A DNA stretch of 63,201 nucleotides from Actinomycetota bacterium. GTDB lineage: Bacteria > Actinomycetota > Actinomycetes > Streptosporangiales > Streptosporangiaceae. The first letter of the stretch is position 1, and each line of letters starts with the position of its first letter. The stretch is from the NCBI GenBank assembly GCA_019240215.1, contig JAFAYQ010000041.1, forward strand, positions 1 through 63,201. The letters run 5' to 3'. Below, piece by piece: positions 29,386 to 39,038 of this stretch. A program made the position numbers and the translations under genes. Under the pieces are notes generated by a model. It was not told the origin of the DNA and made no database searches. It saw only the letters and a program-made list of their open reading frames with translations.

Positions 29386-30464
29386 CGATCACCCGCATCC
29401 CGGTGGCCGGTGAGCGGCCCTACGACGTGGTGGTCGGCACCGGGGTGCTGAGCGAACTGGCGGGGCTGGTGGCCGGCGACGGCCCGCCCCCGGCCAAGGT
29501 GGTGGTCATCCACCCGGCCGCGGTGGCCGACATCGCCCGTCCGGTCGGCCGGGCCCTGGACGACGCCGGTTACCAGGTCATCGTGGCCGAGGTGCCCGAC
29601 GGTGAGGCGGCCAAGCAGGTCAGCGTGGCCGCTGGCCTGTGGTCGCGGCTGGCGGCCGAGCAGGTCGGGCGGCGCGACTGCGTCATCGGCCTCGGCGGCG
29701 GCGCCACCACCGACCTGGCCGGGTTTGTGGCCGCCAGCTACCTGCGCGGGATCCGGGTCGTGCTGGTGCCGACCACGCTGCTGGGCATGGTCGACGCGGC
29801 CGTCGGCGGCAAGACCGCGATCGACATCCCCGAGGGCAAGAACCTGGTCGGCGCGTTCTGGCCGCCCGCCGGGGTGCTGGCCGACCTGGCCACCCTGGAG
29901 ACCGTGCCGCAGACCGACTACGTGGCCGGGCTGGCCGAGGTGATCAAGGCCGGTTTCATCGCCGACCCGGTCATCCTCGACCTGGTCGAGGCCGATCCCG
30001 AGGGCGCCACCGTCCCGCACGGCCGGCACACCCGGGAGCTGATCGAGCGGGCCATCCGGTTCAAGGGCGGCGTGGTGGCGGCCGACTTCCGCGAGGCCGG
30101 GCTGCGGGAGACGCTCAACTACGGGCACACGCTCGGGCACGCGATCGAGCGGACCGAGCAGTACCGCTTCCGGCACGGCGACGCGGTCGCCATCGGCATG
30201 GTCTACGTGGCCGAGCTGGCCCGGCTGGCCGGGCGGCTGGACGGGCGAACCGCGGGCCGCCACCGGACCGTGCTGACCGCGGTCGGGCTGCCGACCGCCT
30301 ACAAGCCGCACCGGTGGCCGGAGCTGCGGGCGGCGATGGCGGTCGACAAGAAGACCCGGGACACGCTGCGGTTCGTGGTCCTGGACGGGCTGGCGCAGCC
30401 CGCGATCTTCGCCGCCCCGCCCGAGGAACTACTGGAACAGGCCTACCTGGAGGTGTGCCCGTGA
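29382..30464 (+). CDS. aroB: 3-dehydroquinate synthase
   Basis: Converts DAHP to 3-dehydroquinate with NAD and a divalent metal. 360 residues with the NAD loop [22 protein letters not shown], the [19 protein letters not shown] segment, the zinc ligands in LAEVIKAGF and [10 protein letters not shown], and ending [11 protein letters not shown]. All expected residues present. ATGA overlap with aroK upstream and GTGA overlap with aroQ downstream, so it is fully coupled in the operon. Confidence 0.97.
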   Translation: MTITRIPVAGERPYDVVVGTGVLSELAGLVAGDGPPPAKVVVIHPAAVADIARPVGRALDDAGYQVIVAEVPDGEAAKQVSVAAGLWSRLAAEQVGRRDCVIGLGGGATTDLAGFVAASYLRGIRVVLVPTTLLGMVDAAVGGKTAIDIPEGKNLVGAFWPPAGVLADLATLETVPQTDYVAGLAEVIKAGFIADPVILDLVEADPEGATVPHGRHTRELIERAIRFKGGVVAADFREAGLRETLNYGHTLGHAIERTEQYRFRHGDAVAIGMVYVAELARLAGRLDGRTAGRHRTVLTAVGLPTAYKPHRWPELRAAMAVDKKTRDTLRFVVLDGLAQPAIFAAPPEELLEQAYLEVCP

Positions 30465-30916
30465 CCACCCGGGTGCTGGTGCTGAACGGGCCCAACCTGG
30501 GCCGCCTCGGTATCCGCGAGCCGGAGGTGTACGGCTCGGCCACGCTGGAGGATCTGGCCGAGGCCTGCCGGGCGACCGGCCGCCTGCTCGACTTGTCGGT
30601 CGAGGTCCGGCAGACCGACGACGAAGCCGAGCTGATCGGCTGGGTGCACGAAGCGGCCGACGACCGGTTGCCGGTGGTGCTCAACCCGGCCGCGTTCACC
30701 CACTACTCCTACGCGCTGCGGGACGCGCTGGCCATGCGGACCGCGCCGCTGATCGAGGTGCACCTGTCCAACCCGGCCAGCCGCGAGGAGTTCCGGCACA
30801 CCTCGGTGGTGTCGGCGGTCGCCAGCGGCACCGTGGCCGGCTTCGGGCTGCTGTCCTACCAGCTCGCCCTGCAGGCGGTGGCCGAGCTGGTCAAGCCGCG
30901 GGAACCGGCCTCGTGA
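30461..30916 (+). CDS. aroQ: 3-dehydroquinate dehydratase, type II
   Basis: Removes water from 3-dehydroquinate. A small dodecameric type II enzyme of 151 residues: [22 protein letters not shown] (with the active-site Tyr), [30 protein letters not shown] (catalytic His region), [23 protein letters not shown] and [16 protein letters not shown] start in the aroB stop; GTG of the second kinase overlaps its stop. Confidence 0.96.
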   Translation: MTTRVLVLNGPNLGRLGIREPEVYGSATLEDLAEACRATGRLLDLSVEVRQTDDEAELIGWVHEAADDRLPVVLNPAAFTHYSYALRDALAMRTAPLIEVHLSNPASREEFRHTSVVSAVASGTVAGFGLLSYQLALQAVAELVKPREPAS

Positions 30917-31416
30917 TCGTCCTCGTCGGCTTCATGGGAGCGGGCAAGACGACCGTCGGCCAGCTGCTGGCGGGCAGGCTCGGCCTGCCGTTCGCGGACG
31001 CCGACGCGGTCATCGAGGAACGGACCGGGATCCCGGTCCGGCAGATCTTCGCCGACCAGGGCGAACCGGCCTTCCGGGCGCTGGAGCACGATACGATCGC
31101 GTCCCTGCTCAGCGGGCCCCGGCTGGTGCTCGCGCTGGGCGGCGGGGCGGTCGAGCACGAGCAGACCCGGCGGGTCCTGGCGGCGGCCGAGCAGACCGTC
31201 TACCTGCACGTCCCCTACCAGGCGGCGCTCGGCCGGGTGGGCGGCGACGACGGCCGCCCGATGCTGGCCCGGCCCGACCTGGCCGAGGTCTACCGGCGGC
31301 GGCTGGCCGCCTACGAGGAAGTGGCGACGATCACGGTGCTGACCGGGGACCGGGCGCCCGAGCGGGTCTGCGCCGACATCGAGACCGAACTGGCCCGGGT
31401 GCGGGCGGCCCGCTGA
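30913..31416 (+). CDS. Second shikimate kinase, canonical form
   Basis: 167 residues and the more textbook of the two kinases: Walker [12 protein letters not shown] (6-16), DAD at 29-31, Arg55 in FRALE, the GGG loop at 76-78 ([10 protein letters not shown]) and GRPMLAR (Arg115) at the lid. It comes fifth in the aro operon by a GTGA overlap with aroQ. It is either a functional paralogue or the kinase acting on a related substrate; gluconate-type kinases do not carry the DxD and GGG pattern seen here. Confidence 0.85.
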   Translation: MIVLVGFMGAGKTTVGQLLAGRLGLPFADADAVIEERTGIPVRQIFADQGEPAFRALEHDTIASLLSGPRLVLALGGGAVEHEQTRRVLAAAEQTVYLHVPYQAALGRVGGDDGRPMLARPDLAEVYRRRLAAYEEVATITVLTGDRAPERVCADIETELARVRAAR

Positions 31417-31465
31417 CCGCTAGTCTCCCAGTAAACCGAATGGCGTTCGAAAGGCGGCTGGGCCG

Positions 31466-32506
31466 ATGCGCGTGGGCATGTCGATCAATTACGCCGGCGG
31501 CTTCGCGGAAACCGTCCGCGAGCTGGGCGACTACGAGAAGGCCGGCCTCGGCATCGTGTTCGTGCCCGAGGCCTACAGCTTCGACGCGGTCAGCCAGCTC
31601 GGCTACATCGCGGCCCGGACCGAGCGGCTCGAGCTCGCCTCCGGCATCCTCCAGCTGTACTCGCGGACCCCGGCGCTGACCGCGATGACCGCGGCCGGCC
31701 TGGACTACGTCTCCGGCGGCCGGTTCACGCTCGGCATCGGCGCGTCCGGGCCGCAGGTCATCGAGGGCTGGCACGGGGTGCCCTACGACGCCCCGGTCGG
31801 CCGCAGCCGCGAGCTGATCGAGATCTGCCGGATGGTGTGGCGCCGGGAGCGGCTCAGCTACGACGGGAAGTACTACCAGCTGCCGCTGCCCGAAGGCCAG
31901 GGCACCGGCCTGGGCAAGCCGCTCAAGCTGATCAACCACCCGGTGCGCGAGCGCATCCCGATCATGCTGGCCGCGGTCGGGCCCAGGAACGTGGCGCTGG
32001 CGGCCGAGCTGGCCGAGGGCTGGCAGCCGTTCTTCTATTTTCCGGAAAAGGCCGCCGAGTTGTGGGGTGGCCCGGTCGCCGAGGGGCAGGCCAAGCGCGA
32101 CCCCGCGCTCGGACCGCTCGACGTGGTGGCGATGGCCCCGCTGCTGATCGGCGACGGCGTGGAAAGCTACCGCGACCTCGCCCGGCCGTTCTTCGCGCTG
32201 TACATCGGGGGGATGGGCGCCCGCGGCCAGAACTTCTACCACAAGCTGGCCACCCGGCTCGGCTACGGGGCCGCGGCCGACCAGATCCAGGACGCCTACC
32301 TGGACGGCCGCAAGGCCGAGGCCGAGGCCCTGGTCCCGGACGAGCTGCTGGAGAAGACCTCGCTGATCGGCCCGGAAAGCTACGTGGCCGAGCGGATGGA
32401 GGCGTTCCGGGCGGCCGGTGCGACCACCCTGCTGGTCACCCCGCTGGCCCCCGACCACGCCGGCCGCGTCCACCTCATCGAGCGGGCGGCCGAGCTGGCG
32501 GGCTGA
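31466..32506 (+). CDS. LLM-class F420-dependent oxidoreductase
   Basis: 346 residues of the bacterial luciferase-like fold that uses coenzyme F420. It fits the Rv3520c-like group: MRVGMSINYAGGF, VFVPEAYSFDAVSQLGYIAA, LELASGILQLYSRTPALTAM, GGRFTLGIGASGPQVIEGWHGVPYD and PIMLAAVGPRNVALAAELA. It probably reduces or oxidises a small substrate, unknown. It stands alone 49 bp after the aro operon; the tandem kinase and this gene may share a transcript. Confidence 0.92.
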   Translation: MRVGMSINYAGGFAETVRELGDYEKAGLGIVFVPEAYSFDAVSQLGYIAARTERLELASGILQLYSRTPALTAMTAAGLDYVSGGRFTLGIGASGPQVIEGWHGVPYDAPVGRSRELIEICRMVWRRERLSYDGKYYQLPLPEGQGTGLGKPLKLINHPVRERIPIMLAAVGPRNVALAAELAEGWQPFFYFPEKAAELWGGPVAEGQAKRDPALGPLDVVAMAPLLIGDGVESYRDLARPFFALYIGGMGARGQNFYHKLATRLGYGAAADQIQDAYLDGRKAEAEALVPDELLEKTSLIGPESYVAERMEAFRAAGATTLLVTPLAPDHAGRVHLIERAAELAG

Positions 32507-32521
32507 CCGCTTGGCCGGCGT

Positions 32522-33217
32522 CTAGCAGGGCAGCTGGTCGTGCCTGAGCACGACCGGCTCGGGGATCGCCTGCCCGCTGAGCTTGGCGGTGATGTGGCCG
32601 TGCCCGTCACCGATGACCGCCATGACCGGCTGGAACATCCGGCTGATGTACAGCACCGACCCGCGGGGCATGGCCGCGGGCTGGATGATGTAGCCGACCC
32701 AGCCCGGCCCCTGACCGGCGGTGCCGGTGACGACCATCTCGGTTCCGCCCCGGGGCACGGTCTTGGGATAGTCGCTGACCACGGCCAGCTGGATCGCCCG
32801 CGGTTCGAGGTTGCTGGCTGGGGCCTGGCATGCAGGGTTGCTGGCCGGGGCGTGATCGGCGTTCCCGACGTACACGCGAGCGTGGATACCCTCGGCGGCC
32901 AGGGCGTTCTGGAGGCCGGCGGCGTCGGCCGCGTCGACGATGTCGGAGATCGTCACCTTGACCGTGCCGTCGGGGTTGCGGGTGACCGCGTAGGCGGCGC
33001 CACCGCCCCCGCTGAGCAGCACCGACGGCACCACGGTGGCGGCGCAGGCGGCCACCGTGACCGCGGACAAGCCCAGCACCAGCCGTCGCCGCCGGCGCAC
33101 CGGCCGGGCGGCCGGGCCGGTCGCCGGGTGCAGCCGGGCCCGGACGCGGGCCTTCATCTCCGTCGTGTCGGCCGGCGGCGCGGGCTTGAGCTCGGCGAAC
33201 AGGGTGATCTCATCCAC
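32522..33217 (-). CDS. Membrane-anchored partner of the ECF sigma factor
   Basis: 231 residues, no family recognised. Residues 1-45 are cytoplasmic, with a basic patch (RPVRRRRR). One transmembrane helix spans about 46-69, and the rest is outside, with VKVTISDIVDAADAAGLQNA and a Cys pair near 130 and at the very end (QLPC). Placement 8 bp over the end of the sigma gene and the topology suggest an anti-sigma-like role, but it lacks the zinc-binding HxxxCxxC motif. That makes it a guess. Confidence 0.65.
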   Translation of the reverse strand: MDEITLFAELKPAPPADTTEMKARVRARLHPATGPAARPVRRRRRLVLGLSAVTVAACAATVVPSVLLSGGGGAAYAVTRNPDGTVKVTISDIVDAADAAGLQNALAAEGIHARVYVGNADHAPASNPACQAPASNLEPRAIQLAVVSDYPKTVPRGGTEMVVTGTAGQGPGWVGYIIQPAAMPRGSVLYISRMFQPVMAVIGDGHGHITAKLSGQAIPEPVVLRHDQLPC

Positions 33218-33830
33218 GGTCGTACTCCTCGTCCAGGCGGGCGGGGTTGGCCCCGCCCAGCTCTTTGCGGGTCCGGACCCGGATCCGGTTCAGCCGTGAC
33301 CGGACCGCGCTGGTGCTGATGCCGAGCGCCCGGGCCGACTCCTCATACGACAGCCCGGCCCAGGCGATCAGCAGCAGCAGTTCCCGGTCGCGGGCGGGCA
33401 GGCCGTTCAGCGCGGCCGCCAGCTGGGGCCGCAGCTGCTGGGCGGTGACCCGGTCGGCGCTGCGGTCACCGAAATCGGCCGCCAGCCGTTCGGCTGGTGC
33501 GGTCTGCAGCATCCGCCGGTACCGGGACTCCGACCGGCGGTCCTTGCCGATCAGCCGGACCGCGATGCCGTACAGCCACGGCCGGGCGTCGGCCCAGGCC
33601 GGGTCGTAGTGGTCGCGGCGGCGGAACGCGGCCAGGAACGTCTCGGCCGCGATGTCCTCGGCCCGGTCGGGCCCCAGCCGCGCGTGCGCGTACCGCAGGA
33701 TCTCGTCCGCGTGCCGGTCGAAGATCACCGCGAAGCAGTCCGGCTCGCGCCGTGACCGCTCGATGAGCTCGGCGTCACTGAGCTCGCCGACCCCGGCCGC
33801 GTCCGGCGCCTGACCGGTCACCAGACCCAT
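33210..33830 (-). CDS. ECF sigma factor
   Basis: 206 residues. Region 2 is FAVIFDRHADEILRYAHARLGPDRAEDIAAETFLAAFRRRDHYD and region 4 is ALNGLPARDRELLLLIAWAGLSYEESARALGISTSAVRSRLNRIR. No extra C-terminal domain. It directs polymerase to its own regulon, which is unknown. The ATG at 33830 is used, although the first 20 residues are not conserved. Overlaps the membrane partner by 8 bp. It is divergent from the M24 peptidase. Confidence 0.92.
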   Translation of the reverse strand: MGLVTGQAPDAAGVGELSDAELIERSRREPDCFAVIFDRHADEILRYAHARLGPDRAEDIAAETFLAAFRRRDHYDPAWADARPWLYGIAVRLIGKDRRSESRYRRMLQTAPAERLAADFGDRSADRVTAQQLRPQLAAALNGLPARDRELLLLIAWAGLSYEESARALGISTSAVRSRLNRIRVRTRKELGGANPARLDEEYDRG

Positions 33831-33923
33831 GGCTGCTTCATCCGCCGCTCCCGTCGTCCGCTTTCACCCTTACTCACCCGCAGCGGCCGGGGAAGTTTCG
33901 CGCTGGACGGTTACAGTCGGGAC

Positions 33924-35015
33924 ATGCCAGAAATCCACGCCGCCCGCCGGGCCCGGGCCCAGGCCCAGCTGGGCGAGCTGGACGCCGACGCGGTCCTGGT
34001 CACGGCCGGTCCCAACGTCCGCTACCTGACCGGGCTGGCCAGCTCCAACGCGGCCCTGCTGCTGCCCGCGGCCGGGACCGGCCTGCTGGCGACCGACTCC
34101 CGCTACGAGCTGGCCGCCCGCCGGGACGCACCCGACCTGGAGCTGGCCGTGGCCCGGTTCGTCGGGCCGGCGCTGGCGGCCGAGGCCGGACGGCGCGGCT
34201 GGCGGCGGCTGGCGGCCGAGACCCACGACCTGACCGTGGACGGCTACGCCGAGATCGACGCGGCCGCGCCCGGCGTGACCCTTTTTTCATTCGATGAAAA
34301 GGTCGAGGAGCTGCGGGCGGTCAAGGATCGGTCCGAGCTGGAGCTGCTGGCGGCCGCCTGCCGGATCACCGACCTGGCCTTCGCGGACGTGCTGCCGCTG
34401 ATCCGGCCGGGGCTGACCGAGCGGGCGCTGGCGGCCGCGCTCGACCACCGGATGGGGGAGCTGGGGGCCGACCGGCCGTCGTTCGACACGATCGTGGCCA
34501 GCGGCCCCAACGGGGCGCTGCCGCACCACCAGCCGTCCAGCCGCCCGCTGCGCCGCGGCGACCTGATCACGATGGACTTCGGCGCCCAGTACGCCGGCTA
34601 CCACGCCGACATGACCCGGACGGTGGCGCTGGGGGAGCCCGCCGACTGGCAGCGGGACCTGTACGAGCTGGTCGCGACCGCCCAGCGGGCGGGCTGCACC
34701 GCCGCCCGGCCGGGCGCGGGCCTGCGCGAGGTCGACGCGGCCGCCCGTGACCTGATCGCCGAGGCCGGGCACGGCGAGCACTTCGGGCACGGGCTCGGGC
34801 ACGGAGTCGGGCTGGAAACCCACGAAGCACCGCTGATCGGGTACGGGAGTACGGGTAAGCTAGAAGACTGTATTTCGGTGACCGTCGAGCCCGGTGTCTA
34901 CCTGCCCGGCCGCGGCGGCGTCCGGATCGAGGATGTCCTGGTTGTCGGGGCTGGCACGGCCGACGGGGCAGCCCAGATTCTCACGACCAGCACGAAGGAA
35001 CTTCTCGCCCTGTGA
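33924..35015 (+). CDS. M24 aminopeptidase P / Xaa-Pro dipeptidase
   Basis: 363 residues. The N-terminal creatinase-like domain ([20 protein letters not shown] to about 140) precedes the pita-bread peptidase. Metal ligands are two Asp in [21 protein letters not shown], His in [17 protein letters not shown] and two Glu in [19 protein letters not shown]. It removes N-terminal residues before proline. The gene precedes efp, the usual actinomycete order. Pro-specific cleavage next to EF-P may be coincidental. Confidence 0.94.
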   Translation: MPEIHAARRARAQAQLGELDADAVLVTAGPNVRYLTGLASSNAALLLPAAGTGLLATDSRYELAARRDAPDLELAVARFVGPALAAEAGRRGWRRLAAETHDLTVDGYAEIDAAAPGVTLFSFDEKVEELRAVKDRSELELLAAACRITDLAFADVLPLIRPGLTERALAAALDHRMGELGADRPSFDTIVASGPNGALPHHQPSSRPLRRGDLITMDFGAQYAGYHADMTRTVALGEPADWQRDLYELVATAQRAGCTAARPGAGLREVDAAARDLIAEAGHGEHFGHGLGHGVGLETHEAPLIGYGSTGKLEDCISVTVEPGVYLPGRGGVRIEDVLVVGAGTADGAAQILTTSTKELLAL

Positions 35016-35053
35016 CGGGCGGGTACGACGGGCACCAGACGGAGACGGCAGAC

Positions 35054-35611
35054 GTGGCGACGACGAACGACCTCAAGAACGGCATGACCCTGAACATCGA
35101 CGGCAACCTGTGGACGGTCGTCGAGTTCCAGCACGTGAAGCCAGGCAAGGGCGGGGCTTTCGTGCGGTCCAAGCTCAAGAACGTGATGACCGGCAAGGTC
35201 GTCGACCGGACGTTCAACGCGGGCGTCAAGGTGGACGTGGCCAACGTCGACAAGCGGGACATGCAGTACCTGTACCGCGAGGGCGACGACTACGTGTTCA
35301 TGGACATGACCGATTACGACCAGCCGCACGTGCCCGCCGCCACCGTCGGCGAGACCGCCAACTACCTGCTCGAGGAGCAGATGGTGACGATCGCGTTCAA
35401 CGACGGGGTGCCGCTGTACGTGGACCTCCCGGCCGCGGTCGAGCTGACCGTCAGCTCGACCGACCCGGGCCTGCAGGGCGACCGCTCGACCGGCGGCACC
35501 AAGCCCGCCAAGCTCGAGACCGGGGCCGAGATCGCCGTCCCGCTGTTCATCTCCACCGGCGAGAAGATCAAGGTCGACACCCGGACCGGCACCTATCTCG
35601 GCCGCGCCTGA
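35054..35611 (+). CDS. efp: Elongation factor P
   Basis: 185 residues, exact family length. It binds between the P and E sites of the ribosome and frees stalls at polyproline. Domain I has the tip [15 protein letters not shown] with an unmodified-looking Lys; domains II-III follow with [10 protein letters not shown] and the C-terminal [23 protein letters not shown]. This cell needs it: MurG, FtsI and FtsL tails here are rich in PP. GTG start at 35054 with GGAG nine bases earlier. Confidence 0.96.
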   Translation: MATTNDLKNGMTLNIDGNLWTVVEFQHVKPGKGGAFVRSKLKNVMTGKVVDRTFNAGVKVDVANVDKRDMQYLYREGDDYVFMDMTDYDQPHVPAATVGETANYLLEEQMVTIAFNDGVPLYVDLPAAVELTVSSTDPGLQGDRSTGGTKPAKLETGAEIAVPLFISTGEKIKVDTRTGTYLGRA

Positions 35612-35625
35612 GACGCCTCACTACC

Positions 35626-36045
35626 GTGCCCGCTCGTAGTAAGGCGCGTAAGCGCGCCCTTGACCTGCTGTTCGAAGCCGAACTACGTGGCGAACCGGTC
35701 CTCGAGCTGCTCGAGCAGCGGACCGCCGCCAAGACCGACGACGGCCCCCCGGTGCCCGAGTACGCGGCCGAACTGGTTCGCGGCGTCCAGGCCCACCGGG
35801 CCCGGATCGACGAACTACTGGCCACCTACGCCGAGGGCTGGACGCTGGACCGGATGCCCGCGGTCGACCGCAACGTCCTCCGGATCGGTGCCTACGAGCT
35901 GCTGTGGGCGGACGACGTGCCGGACGGGGTGGCGATCAGCGAGGCGGTCGAGCTGGCCACGGACCTGTCGACCGACGGTTCCCCGGCCTTCGTGAACGGC
36001 CTGCTGGCCCGGCTGCTGGAGCTGAAGCCGACGCTGGCCCTGTAG
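35626..36045 (+). CDS. nusB: Transcription antitermination factor NusB
   Basis: 139 residues of the NusB fold, which joins S10 (NusE) on rRNA boxA. The helices read SKARKRALDLLFEAELRG, EYAAELVRGVQAHRARIDELL, LDRMPAVDRNVLRIGAYELLW and ISEAVELATDLSTDGSPAFVNGLLARL. The GTG at 35626 is 14 bp after efp. It ends the peptidase-efp-nusB unit. Confidence 0.95.
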   Translation: MPARSKARKRALDLLFEAELRGEPVLELLEQRTAAKTDDGPPVPEYAAELVRGVQAHRARIDELLATYAEGWTLDRMPAVDRNVLRIGAYELLWADDVPDGVAISEAVELATDLSTDGSPAFVNGLLARLLELKPTLAL

Positions 36046-36046
36046 G

Positions 36047-36087
36047 GCTGGGCTCCCGGCTGACGGAGCTGGGCTCCCGGCTGACGG
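36047..36087 (+). repeat. Tandem 20-bp direct repeat after nusB
   Basis: GCTGGGCTCCCGGCTGACGG occurs exactly twice, at 36047-36066 and 36068-36087 (period 21), directly between the nusB stop and the stop of the convergent membrane protein gene. It also contains the small hairpin GGAGC-TGG-GCTCC. It could be a shared bidirectional terminator that has duplicated. Confidence 0.6.
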
Positions 36088-36090
36088 GGC

Positions 36091-36729
36091 TCAGGCGGCG
36101 GCGAACCGGATCCGCAGGCCGCTCTTGCGGATGACCCGGTGGAACCAGAGCGCGCACAGCCCGGCCCCGACCACCACGCCGCCGACCGTCACCGCCGTGT
36201 AGAGGACCAGGAACAAGGTCAGCGGCTCGGTCAGCATCATCACCGACAGCCCGATCGTGGTGAAGAAGAACAGCCCGGCCCACAGCCAGGTGGCGCCCTG
36301 GAAGAACCGGTGCAGGGCCGGGTGGTGGGTGGACGGCTGGCGCAGCGCCACCACCTCGGCCGCCAGCCGCGCGATGAGCGGCTTGCGGGTCGGCGCGGTC
36401 CGCGCGAACAGCACACACATGACCAGGTTGGCCAGCGGGAACTGGAGCAGGAAGAAGAACACGTTGCCGGTGCTGACCACCACCGCGGCCTGCACGGTCA
36501 TGACCAGAGCGGTGATCGTGACCAGACCGGGCACGGTGCCGGTGGCGATCTTGCGGACCACAGCCACCAGCCACAAGATGGCGGCGGAGGCGATCATCGC
36601 GGCGTTCCGGCCGGCGAGCTCCTGGCCAACGACGTAGCCGACGCCCGGCAGCCCCACCGATTCGGTGAGGTTCCAGGCCACCGTCCGCAGCAGACGGCAG
36701 GGGCGCGGCAACTCGAGGTGCTCAGCCAT
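36091..36729 (-). CDS. VC0807/DUF3159-like polytopic membrane protein
   Basis: 212 residues with about five hydrophobic helices. The pattern WNLTESVGLPGVGYVVGQEL, ASAAILWLVAVVRKI, GLVTITALVMTVQAAVVV and ARTAPTRKPLIARLA fits the VC0807/DUF3159 membrane family, function unknown. The second half (GATWLWAGLFFFTTIGLSVMML) is a typical tail. Converges with nusB; I do not know a partner. Confidence 0.6.
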   Translation of the reverse strand: MAEHLELPRPCRLLRTVAWNLTESVGLPGVGYVVGQELAGRNAAMIASAAILWLVAVVRKIATGTVPGLVTITALVMTVQAAVVVSTGNVFFFLLQFPLANLVMCVLFARTAPTRKPLIARLAAEVVALRQPSTHHPALHRFFQGATWLWAGLFFFTTIGLSVMMLTEPLTLFLVLYTAVTVGGVVVGAGLCALWFHRVIRKSGLRIRFAAA

Positions 36730-36869
36730 GGCGAAGAGGATAGTTGCTGAGGCTGAGCGGAACCCGCATATCGCGTCAGAGCGTCTGAAGTCCGTTAGGA
36801 ATCAGCCGGTGACCTGGCCCGCCGCGAAAATGTCCCCGCACCGCACTACATTGAAGCTACAAAGGGGGT

Positions 36870-37598
36870 GTGGTGGAAGTTCAGACTAGCCGCCGGTCCG
36901 TCGTCTGGGACGTGCTCCGTGAGGTGCTCGCGGCCCGGGCCGAGCAGGCCGGCCGCGACCGGCTCGACGTCATCGACGCGGGCGGGGGCACCGGCGGGTT
37001 CGCGGTGCCGCTGGCCGCCCTCGGCCACAGCGTGACCGTGGTCGACCCCAACGCGGACTCGCTGGCCGCGGCCCGGCGCCGGGCGGCCGAGATGGACGTG
37101 CGCCTCACCGTGGTCCAGGGCGAGGCGGCCGGCCTCGACAGCGTGGTCGGAGAGCAGGCGGCGGACCTGATCATCTGTCACAGCGTGCTGGAGTACGTGG
37201 ACTCCCCGGCCGACGCGCTGGCCGCCATCGCCCGGGTGCTGCGGCCGGGCGGCACCGTCAGCGTGCTGGCCGCCGGGGTGGTCGCGGCGGTGCTGCACCG
37301 GGCCCTGACCGGACGGTTCGACGAGGCCCGGGCGCTGCTGGAGCGGGACCGGCAGGGGATGCCGGGCAGCGGGCCGCGCTGGTTCACCCTGCCCGGGCTG
37401 ACCGCGCTGATCGAGGGGGCGGGGCTGACCCCGGGGGCCGCCCACGGGGCCGAGATCTTCGGCGGCCTGGTGCCCAGCGGGCTGGTGGACGCCGAGCCGG
37501 GGGCGGCCGAGTCGCTGCGGGCGCTGGAGGCGGCGGCCGCCACCTACCCGGCCCTGCGCGACGTCGCCGCCAAGCTGCACGTGCTGGGGCAGCGCTGA
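36870..37598 (+). CDS. SAM-dependent methyltransferase next to dinB
   Basis: 242 residues of class I methyltransferase: DVIDAGGGTGGFAVPLAALGH (motif I), VTVVDPNADSLAAARRRA (motif II), DLIICHSVLEYVDSPADALAA and VLRPGGTVSVL. Residues 160-242 form a distinct C-terminal helical part. In actinomycetes this type often precedes dinB, as here (10 bp). Two GTG codons in a row (36870, 36873) follow AAAGGGGG; the second has the better spacing. Target unknown. Confidence 0.85.
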   Translation: MVEVQTSRRSVVWDVLREVLAARAEQAGRDRLDVIDAGGGTGGFAVPLAALGHSVTVVDPNADSLAAARRRAAEMDVRLTVVQGEAAGLDSVVGEQAADLIICHSVLEYVDSPADALAAIARVLRPGGTVSVLAAGVVAAVLHRALTGRFDEARALLERDRQGMPGSGPRWFTLPGLTALIEGAGLTPGAAHGAEIFGGLVPSGLVDAEPGAAESLRALEAAAATYPALRDVAAKLHVLGQR

Positions 37599-37608
37599 GG
37601 CGGCGGCG

Positions 37609-38892
37609 GTGACGGTGGCGGCCAGCCCGGGCCCGGGCGCGGCGCAGCCGCTGCCCGACGACACCGGCTGCGACATCCTGCACGTGGACATGGACGCGTT
37701 CTACGCCAGCGTCGAGGTCCGGGACCGGCCCGAGCTGATGGGCAAGCCGGTCATCGTCGGCTCGCCCAACGGCCGCGGGGTGGTGCTGTCGGCCTCCTAT
37801 GAGGCCCGTGAGTTCGGGGTCCGGTCGGCCATGCCGGGCGCGGTCGCCCGGCGCCGGTGCCCGCAAGCCATCTTCGTGCCACCCCGCCGGGGGGTCTACA
37901 GTGCGGTCTCCAAGCAGGTCATGGCGGTGTTCCGGTCGGTCACGCCGCTGGTCGAGCCGCTCGCCCTGGACGAGGCGTTCCTGGACGTGTCGGGCGCCCG
38001 GCGGCGGCTGGGCTCCCCGGCCTGGATCGGCCGGGCCATCCGCCGCCAGGTCGAGGCCGAGCAGGGGCTGACCTGCTCGGTCGGGGTGGCTTCGTCCAAG
38101 TTCATCGCCAAGATCGCCTCGGTCCAGGCCAAGCCGGACGGCCTGCTGGTGGTACCGGCCGACGGCGTGCTCGACTTCCTGCACCCGCTGCCGGTCGCGG
38201 CGCTGTGGGGGGTGGGGCAGCGGACCGGCGAGACGCTGGCCCGGCTGGGCCTGCACACGGTCGGCGACATCGCCCGCGCCCCACTGGCCACCCTGCAGCA
38301 GCACCTCGGCCACGCGGCCGGCGCGCACCTGGCGGCGCTGGCCGCGGGCCGCGACAGCCGGGCGGTCACCCCGCACGCACCCGACAAGAGCATCGGAGCC
38401 GAGGAGACGTTCGGCACCGACGTCACCGACCCGGAGGTGGTCCGGCGCGAGCTGCTGCGGCTGTCCGAGCGGACCGCCCGGGCGCTCCGGGACGGCGGCT
38501 GGGCGGGCCGGACCGTCACCGTCAAGCTCCGGCTGGCCAATTTCCACACGATCACCCGGTCGCGGACGCTGCCCGACCCGGTCGACCTGAGCCGCACCAT
38601 CTACGAGACCGCCTGCGCGCTGTACGAAGCCTCCGGCCTGGACCGGGCCGCCCGGCTGCGGCTGGTCGGGGTGCGGATGACCGGGCTCAGCGCCGCCGAC
38701 GAGGCCACCACCCAGCTCGCGTTCGACGACAAACCGACCAGCTGGCGGGAGGCGGAGCGGGTCATGGACCAGATCACCCAGCGTTTCGGCGTGGGTGCGG
38801 TGCGCCCGGCGGTGCTGGTCGAGGGGGACGACAGCGAGGGCGGTCACCGGCCCAGCGAGTACCGCGAGAGCGAGCCCGGCGATGGCTGGTGA
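37609..38892 (+). CDS. dinB: DNA polymerase IV
   Basis: A Y-family translesion polymerase of 427 residues. Catalytic acids are D27 in HVDMDAFYASVE and D121-E122 in LALDEAFLDVSG. SAMPGAVARRRCP, SVGVASSKFIAKIASVQAKP and the thumb WGVGQRTGETLARLG are typical, and the little-finger domain follows. A short acidic tail (EGDDSEGGHRPSEYRESE) ends the protein and I see no clear C-terminal clamp-binding QLxLF; QLAFDD near 377 is a possible internal match. GTG start. Confidence 0.95.
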   Translation: MTVAASPGPGAAQPLPDDTGCDILHVDMDAFYASVEVRDRPELMGKPVIVGSPNGRGVVLSASYEAREFGVRSAMPGAVARRRCPQAIFVPPRRGVYSAVSKQVMAVFRSVTPLVEPLALDEAFLDVSGARRRLGSPAWIGRAIRRQVEAEQGLTCSVGVASSKFIAKIASVQAKPDGLLVVPADGVLDFLHPLPVAALWGVGQRTGETLARLGLHTVGDIARAPLATLQQHLGHAAGAHLAALAAGRDSRAVTPHAPDKSIGAEETFGTDVTDPEVVRRELLRLSERTARALRDGGWAGRTVTVKLRLANFHTITRSRTLPDPVDLSRTIYETACALYEASGLDRAARLRLVGVRMTGLSAADEATTQLAFDDKPTSWREAERVMDQITQRFGVGAVRPAVLVEGDDSEGGHRPSEYRESEPGDGW

Positions 38893-39038
38893 CCGGTCAG
38901 CCTCTTGCGGCTGGGTGACGGGGGCGGGACACCCTTCCACGCAATGCTCTGAGGTACGTATTCTGGAGAGGGACCCGAGGAGACCGGTGGCGGTCACCGT
39001 ACCCTCGATCCTGCGCGCAAGGTTCCATGGGAGGCGTC

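Noticed and set aside
31440..31679. 79-codon frame starting just before the LLM gene
   Set aside because: It lies in another frame of the F420 oxidoreductase, which has full family motifs from 31466.
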